NCBI RefSeq assembly: GCF_000617925.1
Contig: NZ_BAMT01000004.1
Span: forward strand, 124,001 to 188,000
Length of the DNA stretch: 64,000 nt
Source of the DNA: Methylobacillus glycogenes JCM 2850
Lineage (GTDB): Bacteria > Pseudomonadota > Gammaproteobacteria > Burkholderiales > Methylophilaceae
Reading direction: 5' to 3'
The notes below the pieces were generated by a model. The model had not been told where the DNA came from. It worked only from the letters and a program-made list of their open reading frames with translations, and ran no database searches. A program made the translations under genes and the position numbers. The first letter of the stretch is position 1. Each line of letters starts with the position of its first letter. Positions 27,075 through 35,752 of the stretch are shown here, in pieces.

Positions 27075-29363
27075 TTGAATACACACCCACAAGCACTTGA
27101 CCACGCCAGTCAAACCGAGATCAATGCCGCAGCCATTTTGTCCTGCGAGCAAGAGCCTATCCGCATTCCTGGCAGCATACAGCCACACGGATTTTTCTTA
27201 GGTATTGAACATGGGGATAATCTGGCCCAGCAGCCTGTGATTCAGGTCAGCAATAACCTGCCCTTGCATACTGGTATCAGTGTAGACCAAGCCTTGCATC
27301 ACCCCTTGGCTAATGTCATAGGCCTAGAAAATGCGCAGCAGTTGCTGAATAGCCTGGCGGCGCAAAGCTTTCAGTTTTACCCCTTGTACCTGGGCACGGT
27401 GGCGCTGGAAAACGGCGGTTTTTATGATGTGCTGACCCATCCGCAGGATGGGATGACCGTATTTGAATTCGAGCAGACCTCGCGTCAGGCGCATGCGGAT
27501 TTCCGCCATCTCTATCCCTTGGTGGGCAACTTTCTCAATAGCCTGAGCAGTGTTTCCAGCATTGAAGAAATGAGCCAGATAGCGGTCAGGGAATTCAAGC
27601 GCCTCACCAGCTATGGCCGTATTTTGCTGTATCGATTTGATGGGGCAGGGCATGGTGAAGTGCTGGCCGAAGCCGTGGATGAGGGCTATCACGCTTATCT
27701 CAACCAGCGCTTTCCGGCTTCGGATATTCCTCGCCAGGCGCGCGATTTATATGTCATCAATCGCATGCGGCTGATTGCGGATGCCAACTACACACCCGTT
27801 GCCCTGGTGCCTGCCCACCACCCTTTGACGGGGCAAGCCAATGACCTGACGCATGCGGTATTGCGCAGCGTTTCGCCAGTGCATGTGCAGTATATGAAAA
27901 ACATGGGCACTTTAAGCTCCATGTCGGTTTCCATTGTCATCAAGGGCAAGCTGTGGGGGCTGATTTCTTGCCACCATGCCGAAGCCAAGCCTGTGTCTTT
28001 TGAAACCCGGGCGGCGTGTGAGCAACTGGGGCAAATCCTCGCCTTACATATTGCCTCCAAGGAAGAAAGTGATGAGGCCAGTGAGCGGCTGGAATTGCGC
28101 CGTATGCTGGTGGAAATGCTAGGGCCCTTGGGCAAGGGCATGGATTTTGTCGGCAATATCAGTGGCATTGCCCCTTTGCTGATGCGTTTTGCCAAGGCTG
28201 GTGGTGTGGCCTTGATGTTTGGCGATGAGGTGAAGGCTTTTGGCAATACCCCTACGCCAGAAGAATTGCAGTCTTTGGTGGCGTGGCTGGGCACACAGTC
28301 TCAAGGCATATTCCATACCGACAGCTTGCCACGTCTTTATCCGGCTGCCGCAGCTTATCAGGCCAGTGCCAGCGGCATACTTGCCCTGCCTATTTCCAGC
28401 CTGCACAGACATTATCTAATCTGGTTCCGCCCCGAGGTAATTCAGACCATAGACTGGGCGGGCCACCCTTATCATAAGCAAGCGCAAGCACCACAGCAGG
28501 ATAATCTCAGCCCGCGCATGAGCTTCTCGCTCTGGCGCGAAACCGTCTCTGGCAAATCCCGCCCTTGGAACAGCAGTGAGGTGGGTATAGCGGCAGAATT
28601 CCACACCGCCTTGCTCAGCCTGGTGCTGGAACGTGCCGAGCAAATGGCAGAGCTGGCCGAGGAGCTGGGGCGCGCCAACAAAGAGCTGGAAGCGTTTTCT
28701 TATTCCGTATCCCACGATTTACGCGCGCCCATGCGGCATATTGTCGGTTTTGCCGATCTGCTGCTGGAATATCAGGGGGATGTGTTGAATGAGCGCAGCC
28801 AGCGCTTTATCCATAACATCAAGGATTCCGCGCGTTTTTCCAGTCGCCTGGTGGATGGCCTGCTGAGTTTTTCGCAAATGGGGCGGGCTGCGCTACATAT
28901 AGCCGATGTGGATATGAATGAATTGGTTAGATCATCGCTAGCCAAACTGCTGGAAGATCAGCAAGGGCGTGAAGTGGAGTGTGATGTTGCTGAACTGCCA
29001 GTGATACAGGCCGATGGCAATTTCCTGCAACTGGCTTTGTTCAACCTGCTTTCCAATGCGCTAAAATATACGCGCACACGCAGCCCTGCCAAAATCAGCA
29101 TCAGTGTTGAAGCACAGGATGACAACTGGATATTCCATATTGCTGATAATGGTGTGGGCTTCCCCATGGAATTTGTTCACAAGCTGTTTGGCGTATTCCA
29201 GCGCTTGCACCGTATGGAAGAGTTCGAGGGTACAGGCATAGGCCTGGCCAACGTCAAGCGCATTATTGAGCGCCATGGTGGCAGTGTCTGGGCAGAGGGC
29301 AGCCCGGATCAAGGGGCCACTTTCTCCTTTTCACTGCCCAAACAGATACCACAAGCAAACTAA
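27075..29363 (+). CDS. bphP: Bacteriophytochrome histidine kinase (PAS-GAF-PHY-HisKA-HATPase)
   Basis: This 762-aa red/far-red photoreceptor kinase has an N-terminal PAS motif ILSCEQEPIRIPGSIQPHG with the cysteine that binds biliverdin. The GAF domain has FPASDIPRQARDLY and SPVHVQYMKNMGTL with the chromophore-pocket histidine. The PHY tongue has PRMSF. HisKA is SYSVSHDLRAPMRHI, and the ATPase has DNGVGF and GTGIGLANV. The start is a TTG with no strong ribosome binding site. A response regulator gene follows 27 bases later. No heme oxygenase gene for making biliverdin is in the window. Confidence 0.93.
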   Translation: MNTHPQALDHASQTEINAAAILSCEQEPIRIPGSIQPHGFFLGIEHGDNLAQQPVIQVSNNLPLHTGISVDQALHHPLANVIGLENAQQLLNSLAAQSFQFYPLYLGTVALENGGFYDVLTHPQDGMTVFEFEQTSRQAHADFRHLYPLVGNFLNSLSSVSSIEEMSQIAVREFKRLTSYGRILLYRFDGAGHGEVLAEAVDEGYHAYLNQRFPASDIPRQARDLYVINRMRLIADANYTPVALVPAHHPLTGQANDLTHAVLRSVSPVHVQYMKNMGTLSSMSVSIVIKGKLWGLISCHHAEAKPVSFETRAACEQLGQILALHIASKEESDEASERLELRRMLVEMLGPLGKGMDFVGNISGIAPLLMRFAKAGGVALMFGDEVKAFGNTPTPEELQSLVAWLGTQSQGIFHTDSLPRLYPAAAAYQASASGILALPISSLHRHYLIWFRPEVIQTIDWAGHPYHKQAQAPQQDNLSPRMSFSLWRETVSGKSRPWNSSEVGIAAEFHTALLSLVLERAEQMAELAEELGRANKELEAFSYSVSHDLRAPMRHIVGFADLLLEYQGDVLNERSQRFIHNIKDSARFSSRLVDGLLSFSQMGRAALHIADVDMNELVRSSLAKLLEDQQGREVECDVAELPVIQADGNFLQLALFNLLSNALKYTRTRSPAKISISVEAQDDNWIFHIADNGVGFPMEFVHKLFGVFQRLHRMEEFEGTGIGLANVKRIIERHGGSVWAEGSPDQGATFSFSLPKQIPQAN

Positions 29364-29390
29364 TAAAAGCGCATAGAAAGCAAGATCGTC

Positions 29391-29846
29391 ATGTTGAAAC
29401 CCATTCTTCTGGTAGAAGACAACCCCAAAGACCTTGAGCTGGCCTTGATAGCGCTGGAAAAAAGCCAGTTGGCCAATGAAGTTATCGTGGTGCGGGATGG
29501 GGCAGAGGCCCTGGATTACCTCAATGCCGAAGGGCAATTCGCCAACCGCCAGACTGGCAACCCGGCCGTGGTGCTGCTGGATTTGAAATTACCCAAGATA
29601 GATGGTCTGGAAGTGCTCAAATACATCCGCAGTGCCGATGCATTGAAGAGCATTCCGGTGGTGATGTTGACCTCATCCAGAGAAGAGCAGGATTTGCTGC
29701 GTAGCTACTCGCTGGGAGTCAATGCCTATGTGGTAAAACCAGTGGAATTCCGCGAATTTGTGCAAGCCATTGCCGACCTCGGCATCTTCTGGGCGGTACT
29801 CAATGAGCCACCTCCAGGCTCTACGCGTTACGTACGTCGCCCCTGA
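29391..29846 (+). CDS. Single-domain response regulator, partner of the phytochrome
   Basis: This 151-aa CheY-like receiver of the Rcp1/phytochrome-partner type has acidic pocket residues in VEDNP, the phospho-acceptor Asp in VLLDLKLPKIDG, and the conserved Thr/Lys region in MLTSSRE and YVVKPVEF. It has no output domain. It lies directly after bphP and is almost certainly its phosphorylation target. Its last codons overlap the end of the convergent hybrid kinase gene by 19 bases. Confidence 0.9.
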   Translation: MLKPILLVEDNPKDLELALIALEKSQLANEVIVVRDGAEALDYLNAEGQFANRQTGNPAVVLLDLKLPKIDGLEVLKYIRSADALKSIPVVMLTSSREEQDLLRSYSLGVNAYVVKPVEFREFVQAIADLGIFWAVLNEPPPGSTRYVRRP

Positions 29847-31533
29847 TCAGATATATCCCCGGAGATATCCCCGGAAATTCCTTCGGTTATTTCCTGGGAT
29901 ATCTCCTTATCCAGCACTTCCCTGACTTTCAGTGACAGCGTTTCCGCACTGTAAGGCTTGGTGAGCAGGTCGGTGCCCACCATCAGCTTGCCGTCACGCG
30001 TAATCTTGCCCTCGGTATAGCCCGAGGCAAACAGAATGCCGATATTGGGCAACAGCTTGCGCGCGGCGATAGCCAACTCGTCGCTGCGCATGGGCCCAGG
30101 CATCACCACATCGGAAAACAACAGGTCTACCTTGGCGCCTTGCTGCAAGATATTGTAAGCGGCCTGCGCATGTTCAGCCTGCAGGGTTTTGTAACCCAGG
30201 GCGCGCAAAATCTCCACCGTGGTGCTCAATACATCAGGCTCATCTTCCACCACCAGCACGGTTTCGCTGCCCTGTACCATGGGGGTTTGCTGTGCATGGC
30301 TGCTGTCACGCTGGCTATTTTCCACCTGAGTGCGCAGCAAATAAGTGGTGACCGTTGTGCCTGATCCCACCTCACTCTTAAGTTCAATATGCCCATTGCT
30401 CTGTTTGACAAAGCCATAGGCCATGGATAAACCCAGGCCAGTGCCTTGCCCGGTGGCCTTGGTGGTGAAGAAAGGCTCAAAGGCTCGACTCATGACATCT
30501 TCAGCCATGCCCTTGCCATTATCACTGACCGAGATGCGCACATAGTCATGATCGGGGCTTAATTCATGCACATCGCTCAGCAGCTTGCCGCTGATGCAGG
30601 CCACATCAATCACAATCCTGCCGTTGTCACCCATGGCATCTCTGGCGTTGATGGCTAGATTCAGCATCATGTTTTCAAGTTGATTGGGGTCCACAAATAC
30701 ATGACAGCTTTGGTCGCGGACATGGACCTCTAATGAAGTGGAGCCTCCCAGCGCACGGCGCAGCATATCCTGCATGCCATGCACCAGTTCACCCACATGC
30801 AATTGCTTGGGTTGCAATGGCTGGCGTCTGGCAAAGGCCAGCAATTGCGAAGCCAGCTTGGCGCCACGTTCCACCCCACTGAAGGCCTTGGCTACACGCT
30901 GTTGCATGACATCATCGCCAGAGGCCGCAAAGCGAATCAAATGCAGATTGCCGCTGATGACCTGCAACACATTGTTAAAATCGTGGGCCACCCCTCCGGT
31001 TAATTGGCCTATGGCTTCCATCTTCTGGGCCTGATGCAAGGCCTCCTGGCTTTGCTGTAATTGCTCAGTTTTGGCGAGTAAAGCCTGCTGGCTGCTTTGC
31101 AAGGAGATAAAGGCAGCATCACGCTGTTGTTGCGCGAGATAAGCTGGGTGTGATAACGAATGCGCGCAATCAATTCAAGCTTGCTTGGCCACTTGATCAG
31201 GTAATCATCACAGCCCATGGCAAAGCCGCGCGCCTTGCGCTCGGGCTGGTCTTCGGTGGACAGCAGCACCATGGGCAGCTTGGGAAATTCGCTGGAATCA
31301 CGAAATTGCTTGATCACGGTATAGCCGTCGATCAAGGGCATGGACAAATCAACCAGCACAATGGTAGGGGCAAAAGCCAGCGCCGTGCTCAAGGCCGCAC
31401 GTGCATCCCAGACATGCTGAAAACTGATGTCAGGCTGATCTTCCAGCATGTGCTGTATCATTTCAGCGGCAATTTCCTGATCATCGATCAGCAGCACCCT
31501 GGGTAGGGTGTCTTGGTGAGAGTCTATGTGCAT
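29828..31533 (-). CDS. Hybrid histidine kinase (receiver-HisKA-HATPase-receiver), apparent frameshift
   Basis: The repaired product is about 568 aa. The N-terminal receiver (LLIDDQEIAAEM, IVLVDLSMPLIDG, YLIKWPSK) is followed by a coiled coil, HisKA (LTGGVAHDFNNVLQVI), HATPase (DNGKGM, GTGLGLSMA) and a second receiver (LLFSDVVMPGP). The N-terminal frame leaves register near 31125; restoring one C gives HTPAYLAQQQRDAAF, which matches the usual linker. The C-terminus ends with a short internal repeat (ISGDISGDIS) encoded by tandem GATATCCCCGGA-type units at 29851-29876. It converges on the phytochrome response regulator gene. The start at 31533 is tentative. Confidence 0.82.
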
Positions 31534-31800
31534 ATTGGACTTTTTATTATGTGCGCTGCTTGATGCCACGCTAAGTGGGCCTCTGCCCAGTGGGCTATCT
31601 AACCAGAGTGGTGATTAATAATGGAGAGCAGAGGGGCAGTACTTTACCAAACTTGTTGTACCAAAACTGTTCGAGTAAAGCTGTTGAAGCAACGCCATTC
31701 CTGCGCTCAAGCTGAGTAACCGAATTCGCAAGTAAGCAGGCATGGTTGTTCAGAAATAGTAATTAAGCATAGTTCTGAAGCTTATCTCTTAAGCTCAGCT

Positions 31801-32083
31801 TCACTGCCTGACCGATTCGGGATGCACCAAACCCATCCATTGCAAACTTACAGCAAGTGGCTGGTTGGCCACCGTGATTTCTACATCAATAAACTGATTG
31901 CCAAACTGCACCAAGCGGGCCGCCCCCAGGCTGTGAAACTCGCCCTTGACCTGGTCACCACGCCTCAGGTCCAGCGCCACTGCTGGTAAAACAAAAAGTC
32001 GTAGCGTCTTCGGCCTCGGCCATGAACCGCATTGATGCCGCATCGACAGCAATAATTAAAGCCCGCACGTTTCCCCCCGACAT
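31801..32083 (-). CDS. Hypothetical protein of about 93 aa, apparent frameshift
   Basis: The C-terminal part (LDLRRGDQVKGEFHSLGAARLVQFGNQF to LVHPESVRQ) looks coding by codon use. The N-terminal part MSGGNVRALIIAVDAASMRF lies in another frame and joins it if one T is removed from the T-run near 32011-32015. I do not recognise a family. There is no convincing ribosome binding site, and the gene stands alone between signalling and lipoprotein genes. The call is weak. Confidence 0.35.
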
Positions 32084-32224
32084 GAGTCAGGCGATATCAC
32101 TCAAGGCATAGATCCCAGTCATATCGCCTATGCAATACCCTTATATGCAAGACCACCTAAGCCAACACAAAATCCTGGGGGGGGAGGATGAACGTTGTGA
32201 ATGCTTGATCTAAAGTAACATCAT

Positions 32225-32323
32225 CTAGAGAAATCTAGGCAGCACCGTACCCAAAGCCACCATCATTGTCATCCCCAGTATCGCCAAACCCAGGGCAACC
32301 CAGGCTTCAAGTTCAGGTCTCAT
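32225..32323 (-). CDS. 32-aa predicted membrane peptide
   Basis: The frame begins MRPELEAWVALGLAILGM and is mostly one hydrophobic helix, ending PRFL. A GGGAG ribosome binding site lies about 7 bases before the ATG. It is too short for most gene finders. No family is recognised and there is no operon partner. The hydrophobic pattern and ribosome site make translation plausible. Confidence 0.45.
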   Translation of the reverse strand: MRPELEAWVALGLAILGMTMMVALGTVLPRFL

Positions 32324-32890
32324 TATGACTCCCGTACGTTTATGGTGGTGTTTAGTCGCTAAGCATTCCGCCTGCATCGTAGGGGCAGTTTCAAGATTGC
32401 GCTATCGGGTGCTGTCTGACATTGTCCTATAGGCTGTGCCATGGGGGAGAGGCAAGCTAAGGGATAACGCCAGCGCTGCCGTGGGTATGCGCCTGTGCGT
32501 ATGGCATTTTCCAGCCCCTGCCTATATCAGTATTGTGCTGATATGCCAGCACTATAACTTGTAATTGTCTAGGCAATATAGCGCTCAATAGCCACTGTTT
32601 ATCTCTAAGGTATCAGATCCGAAATTCCCAGATAAGCCCTGCTTGATGTAGCTTGAATCACTAGCAAGATTATGAAGAAGTATTGGGGCCTGATGCTCTT
32701 TCACCACTGTTGCATTAGCAACAGCATATGCAATTTATCCAGTGTGTAATCTGTGCGGTTTATGGCAGCTTGAAGCAGCCGATTTGTTTTGAAGATTTTA
32801 TCATTTTAGCTGATCACTACGGCTGAGCTTGCGTGATATTATGCGCGACGCAGTATCTTCATTTCTTTCAATTAATCTCATATAAAAATC
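32324..32890. other. Intergenic region with no supported gene
   Basis: This spacer of about 570 bases has no defensible coding frame, RNA gene or strong hairpin. It becomes AT-rich near 32770-32890, in front of the lipoprotein gene, where its promoter must lie. Confidence 0.5.
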
Positions 32891-33501
32891 ATGAATAATA
32901 AATTCCAATATTTTCAATTTATCAAACTGACGATTGCGAGCATTTTTCTTCTCATGCTGACGGGCTGCGCCACCATGTATGTCGATGGCACCACTAAGGA
33001 AATCAAGGCTTCTGAATACAAGGTGCAGCAGGAAAAGCAAGCGGTCATGCTGGTGTTTGAGTTTCAGACCAAGGGGGTTGCCAACGCACAGGCAACGAAG
33101 TATCTGAAAGACAAAATCGTCGATCAGGTTAAGAACAGCGGTATCTTCAGCGAGGTGTCCTTGAATCCGGTGGCGGGTAACCGCGTGCTCAGCATTACGC
33201 TGAATAATGTGCCGCTTAGCGATGACGCGTTTTCCAAGGGCTTTGTCACCGGACTGACATTTGGCCTGGCTGGCTCTAGCGTTTCAGATGGTTATGTCTG
33301 CACGGCACGCTATCTTGGCGGCGACCAGCAGCAGCTATAGTCACCCAGGCGCGGCATGCCATCCACACAACGCTGGGTGCGAAGGGATCGCCTGATAATG
33401 CGACCAAAACCGCCAATGCAGAAGAAGCTGTGACCCTGATGACGCGCCAGATTGTCAGCCATGTGCTGTTCGATATGACACAGGACGCAGGCTTCAAGTA
33501 A
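32891..33501 (+). CDS. Lipoprotein of unknown function, apparent frameshift
   Basis: The product has a lipoprotein signal (LMLTGCATM, with Cys at the lipobox) and then a domain resembling other bacterial surface lipoproteins whose N-terminal half ends TARYLGGDQQ. The first frame stops at 33340. A second frame carries on as AAIVTQARHAIHTTLGAKG to HVLFDMTQDAGFK, ending at 33501. One missing base near 33320-33335 joins them to give about 203 aa. It lies 47 bases before another lipoprotein gene and is probably co-transcribed. The role is unknown. Confidence 0.65.
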
Positions 33502-33548
33502 AAGAATTCAAATCAACGCAGGGTCAGTTTATTTATTAGGGGAGTGAT

Positions 33549-34127
33549 ATGTTGTCTAGAGGTATCAAATCGGGTTTGATCATGTTGCTGGGCTTGGCGA
33601 TCACGGGCTGCATTTCCATGAAAATGCCAGAACCTACCGCCACCATGAGCAATCTGGAGAAAATCAGAGGGGCCAATGTAGTCCCAGCAAAAACCGGGAG
33701 TTTCAAACTTGCCGCAGGCAAAACTCCTAGCCTGGATAAAAGCGTCAGTGGTTTGCGAGGCTCATCTGTCAGCCCACATAGCGGTAGCTTTGCAGAGCAA
33801 TTACGCGCCCAGCTTGAGGCCGAATTAAAAGCGGCAGGTTTATATGATGCACAATCCAATGCCACTATCAGCGGGGAGTTGATTGATAGCCAGGTAGACG
33901 CTGCGATAGGGACGGGTACAGCCAAATTATCTGCACGTTTTATTGTCGATCAAGCTGATACTCGCATCTATGACAAGGTGCTGACTGCGGATGCCAGCTG
34001 GCCTTCCTCTTTTGTCGGCGCAATCGCCATTCCAGAAGCGATCAATCAATACACCGCGCTGTATCAAACCTTGATAGGCAGATTGTTTGAGGATCAGGAT
34101 TTCCGTCAGGCATTGCGTAAAAAATAG
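33549..34127 (+). CDS. Putative lipoprotein
   Basis: This 192-aa protein has a signal peptide and lipobox (LGLAITGC, Cys at about residue 21). The rest is a soluble domain with a GSFAEQLRAQLEAELKAAGLYD helix and a following beta-rich half. A GGGGAG site precedes the ATG. It follows another lipoprotein gene and is closed by a terminator. I do not recognise a named family; it is probably an envelope protein. Confidence 0.75.
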   Translation: MLSRGIKSGLIMLLGLAITGCISMKMPEPTATMSNLEKIRGANVVPAKTGSFKLAAGKTPSLDKSVSGLRGSSVSPHSGSFAEQLRAQLEAELKAAGLYDAQSNATISGELIDSQVDAAIGTGTAKLSARFIVDQADTRIYDKVLTADASWPSSFVGAIAIPEAINQYTALYQTLIGRLFEDQDFRQALRKK

Positions 34128-34146
34128 GTGTGATGCAGTAAAAATA

Positions 34147-34180
34147 AAGCCCGCTACCTTTATGGTGCGGGCTTTTTTTA
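34147..34180 (+). terminator. Rho-independent terminator of the lipoprotein operon
   Basis: The stem is formed by AAAGCCCGC and GCGGGCTTT with a loop of about 11 bases and a following T-run, 20 bases after the lipoprotein stop. Confidence 0.88.
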
Positions 34181-34327
34181 TTTCTGCATCATAGTCCTGA
34201 ATAACACTGAGTTGAGCAGCTAGAAAAGTCAGTTCGCTAGCAAAGTTTTAGCCTATTTCAGGCCAGATTAAACCTTACGATGTTTTCCATTCCCCACCCA
34301 GCACCTTGAACAGATTGATGCGATTGC

Positions 34328-35752
34328 TTAAGCCAGTTGCTTGAGCTGTACCAGGTTTTGCTCGGCATCAAACAAGCCACGTTGTGCATCCAGTAATTCA
34401 AGATAATTTGCCACACCACGGTCATAACGGCGGGTAGCCAGGCGCACGCGCTCGCGTTCTACCTCGGTGACTTTGGCTTGTGCGCTGATCTGGGCATCAA
34501 TCTGCTGCTTGGCTACCAGCACGTCATTCACTTCACTGAAGGCGGTCTGTATGGCTTTTTCGTACTCTGCCACGCTGATCTCCTGACGCACCTTGACCAA
34601 GTCCAGGCTGGCCTTGTTGCGACCATAGTTGAAGATGGGAATGGAGAGCTGCGGGTTGAAGCTCCAGGCGCGGTCACTGCTGCCGCCAAACAGCTTGAAG
34701 AAGTGCTCATTGACCAGGCCGATATTGGTGGTGAGCGCAATACGCGGGAAAAACGCAGCGCGCGCTGCGCCTATATTGGCATTGGCGGCTTGTAGCCTGT
34801 GTTCTGCTGCGCGTATATCCGGTCTGCGCTCCAGCAGTTCTGAAGGCAAACCTATAGGCAGTGCGGTGAACTGCAGCGTATCCAGTGCTGTGCTGTTGGC
34901 GCTGAGCTTGAAATCCTGCTGGCCTATCAGCAATAACAGGGTGTTGATGGCCTGCGCTTGTTCGCGGCGCAGCGCTGCCAGGCTGGCACGTGTGGTTTCC
35001 AGTTGCAGCTCGGCGCTCTTGAGATCCACGGCGTTATCTATACCCGCTGTCAGGCGGCGTTGCGTACGTGCCACGCTGATCTCACGTGAGGCCAGGGTTT
35101 CCACGGCAATCACATGGCGCTCGGCCAGGGCTCTTACATTTAGGTAGGCCACGGCCACTTCGGTGATGAGGCTGGTACGTGCAGTTTGCCTGGCCTGCTC
35201 GGTAGCAAAGTATTCTTGTAATGCCGCGGTGGACAGGCTTTTAACCCGACCAAAGAAATCTAGCTCAAAATCGCTGACGCCCAAGCCCACGCGGTAAAGA
35301 TCGGCATCAAACGTCTGGCCCTGGGCAAAGATGGTACGGCTGCGCTCGTAGCTGCCCGTGGCGTTGACCGTGGGCAGGCGGTCGGCACGTTGTATGCCGT
35401 ACTGCGCCCTGGCTTCTTCAATGCGTAGCGCGGTGATGCGGTAGTCACGATTGTTTTCCAGCGCAATCAGTATCAGTTGTTGCAGCTCAGGCTCGGTGAA
35501 AAACTGTTCCCAGCTGCTGGGAGCGGGCTTGCTAATGCTGTCATCACTGAGCGCAGTGGCGGCATAGTTTGCCGGAATAGGCGCAGCAGGGCGCTGATAA
35601 TCCGGGTTGAGCGAGCAGCTTGCCAGCGTGGCGGCGATCAAGAGGCCGCTGATGCGCTTGGCTTGAAGGAGATTGCGTTGCGGAAGTTGAGGTTGCAGCA
35701 GCTTGGTCATGAGGTCAGTCATTTGCTTGGCCGAAAAATTAGCAGGTTTCAC
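34328..35752 (-). CDS. RND efflux outer membrane lipoprotein (OprM/NodT family)
   Basis: This 474-aa outer membrane factor has a lipoprotein signal (LLIAATLASCSLNPDYQRP) and the two repeated outer-membrane-efflux domains, including the motif LPSELLERRPDIRAAEHRL and VNEHFFKLFGG. It forms the TolC-like channel of the tripartite pump whose inner-membrane and adaptor genes lie just upstream. The ATG overlaps the stop of the RND gene (ATGA), which supports the start despite the long region before the signal peptide. Confidence 0.92.
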   Translation of the reverse strand: MKPANFSAKQMTDLMTKLLQPQLPQRNLLQAKRISGLLIAATLASCSLNPDYQRPAAPIPANYAATALSDDSISKPAPSSWEQFFTEPELQQLILIALENNRDYRITALRIEEARAQYGIQRADRLPTVNATGSYERSRTIFAQGQTFDADLYRVGLGVSDFELDFFGRVKSLSTAALQEYFATEQARQTARTSLITEVAVAYLNVRALAERHVIAVETLASREISVARTQRRLTAGIDNAVDLKSAELQLETTRASLAALRREQAQAINTLLLLIGQQDFKLSANSTALDTLQFTALPIGLPSELLERRPDIRAAEHRLQAANANIGAARAAFFPRIALTTNIGLVNEHFFKLFGGSSDRAWSFNPQLSIPIFNYGRNKASLDLVKVRQEISVAEYEKAIQTAFSEVNDVLVAKQQIDAQISAQAKVTEVERERVRLATRRYDRGVANYLELLDAQRGLFDAEQNLVQLKQLA

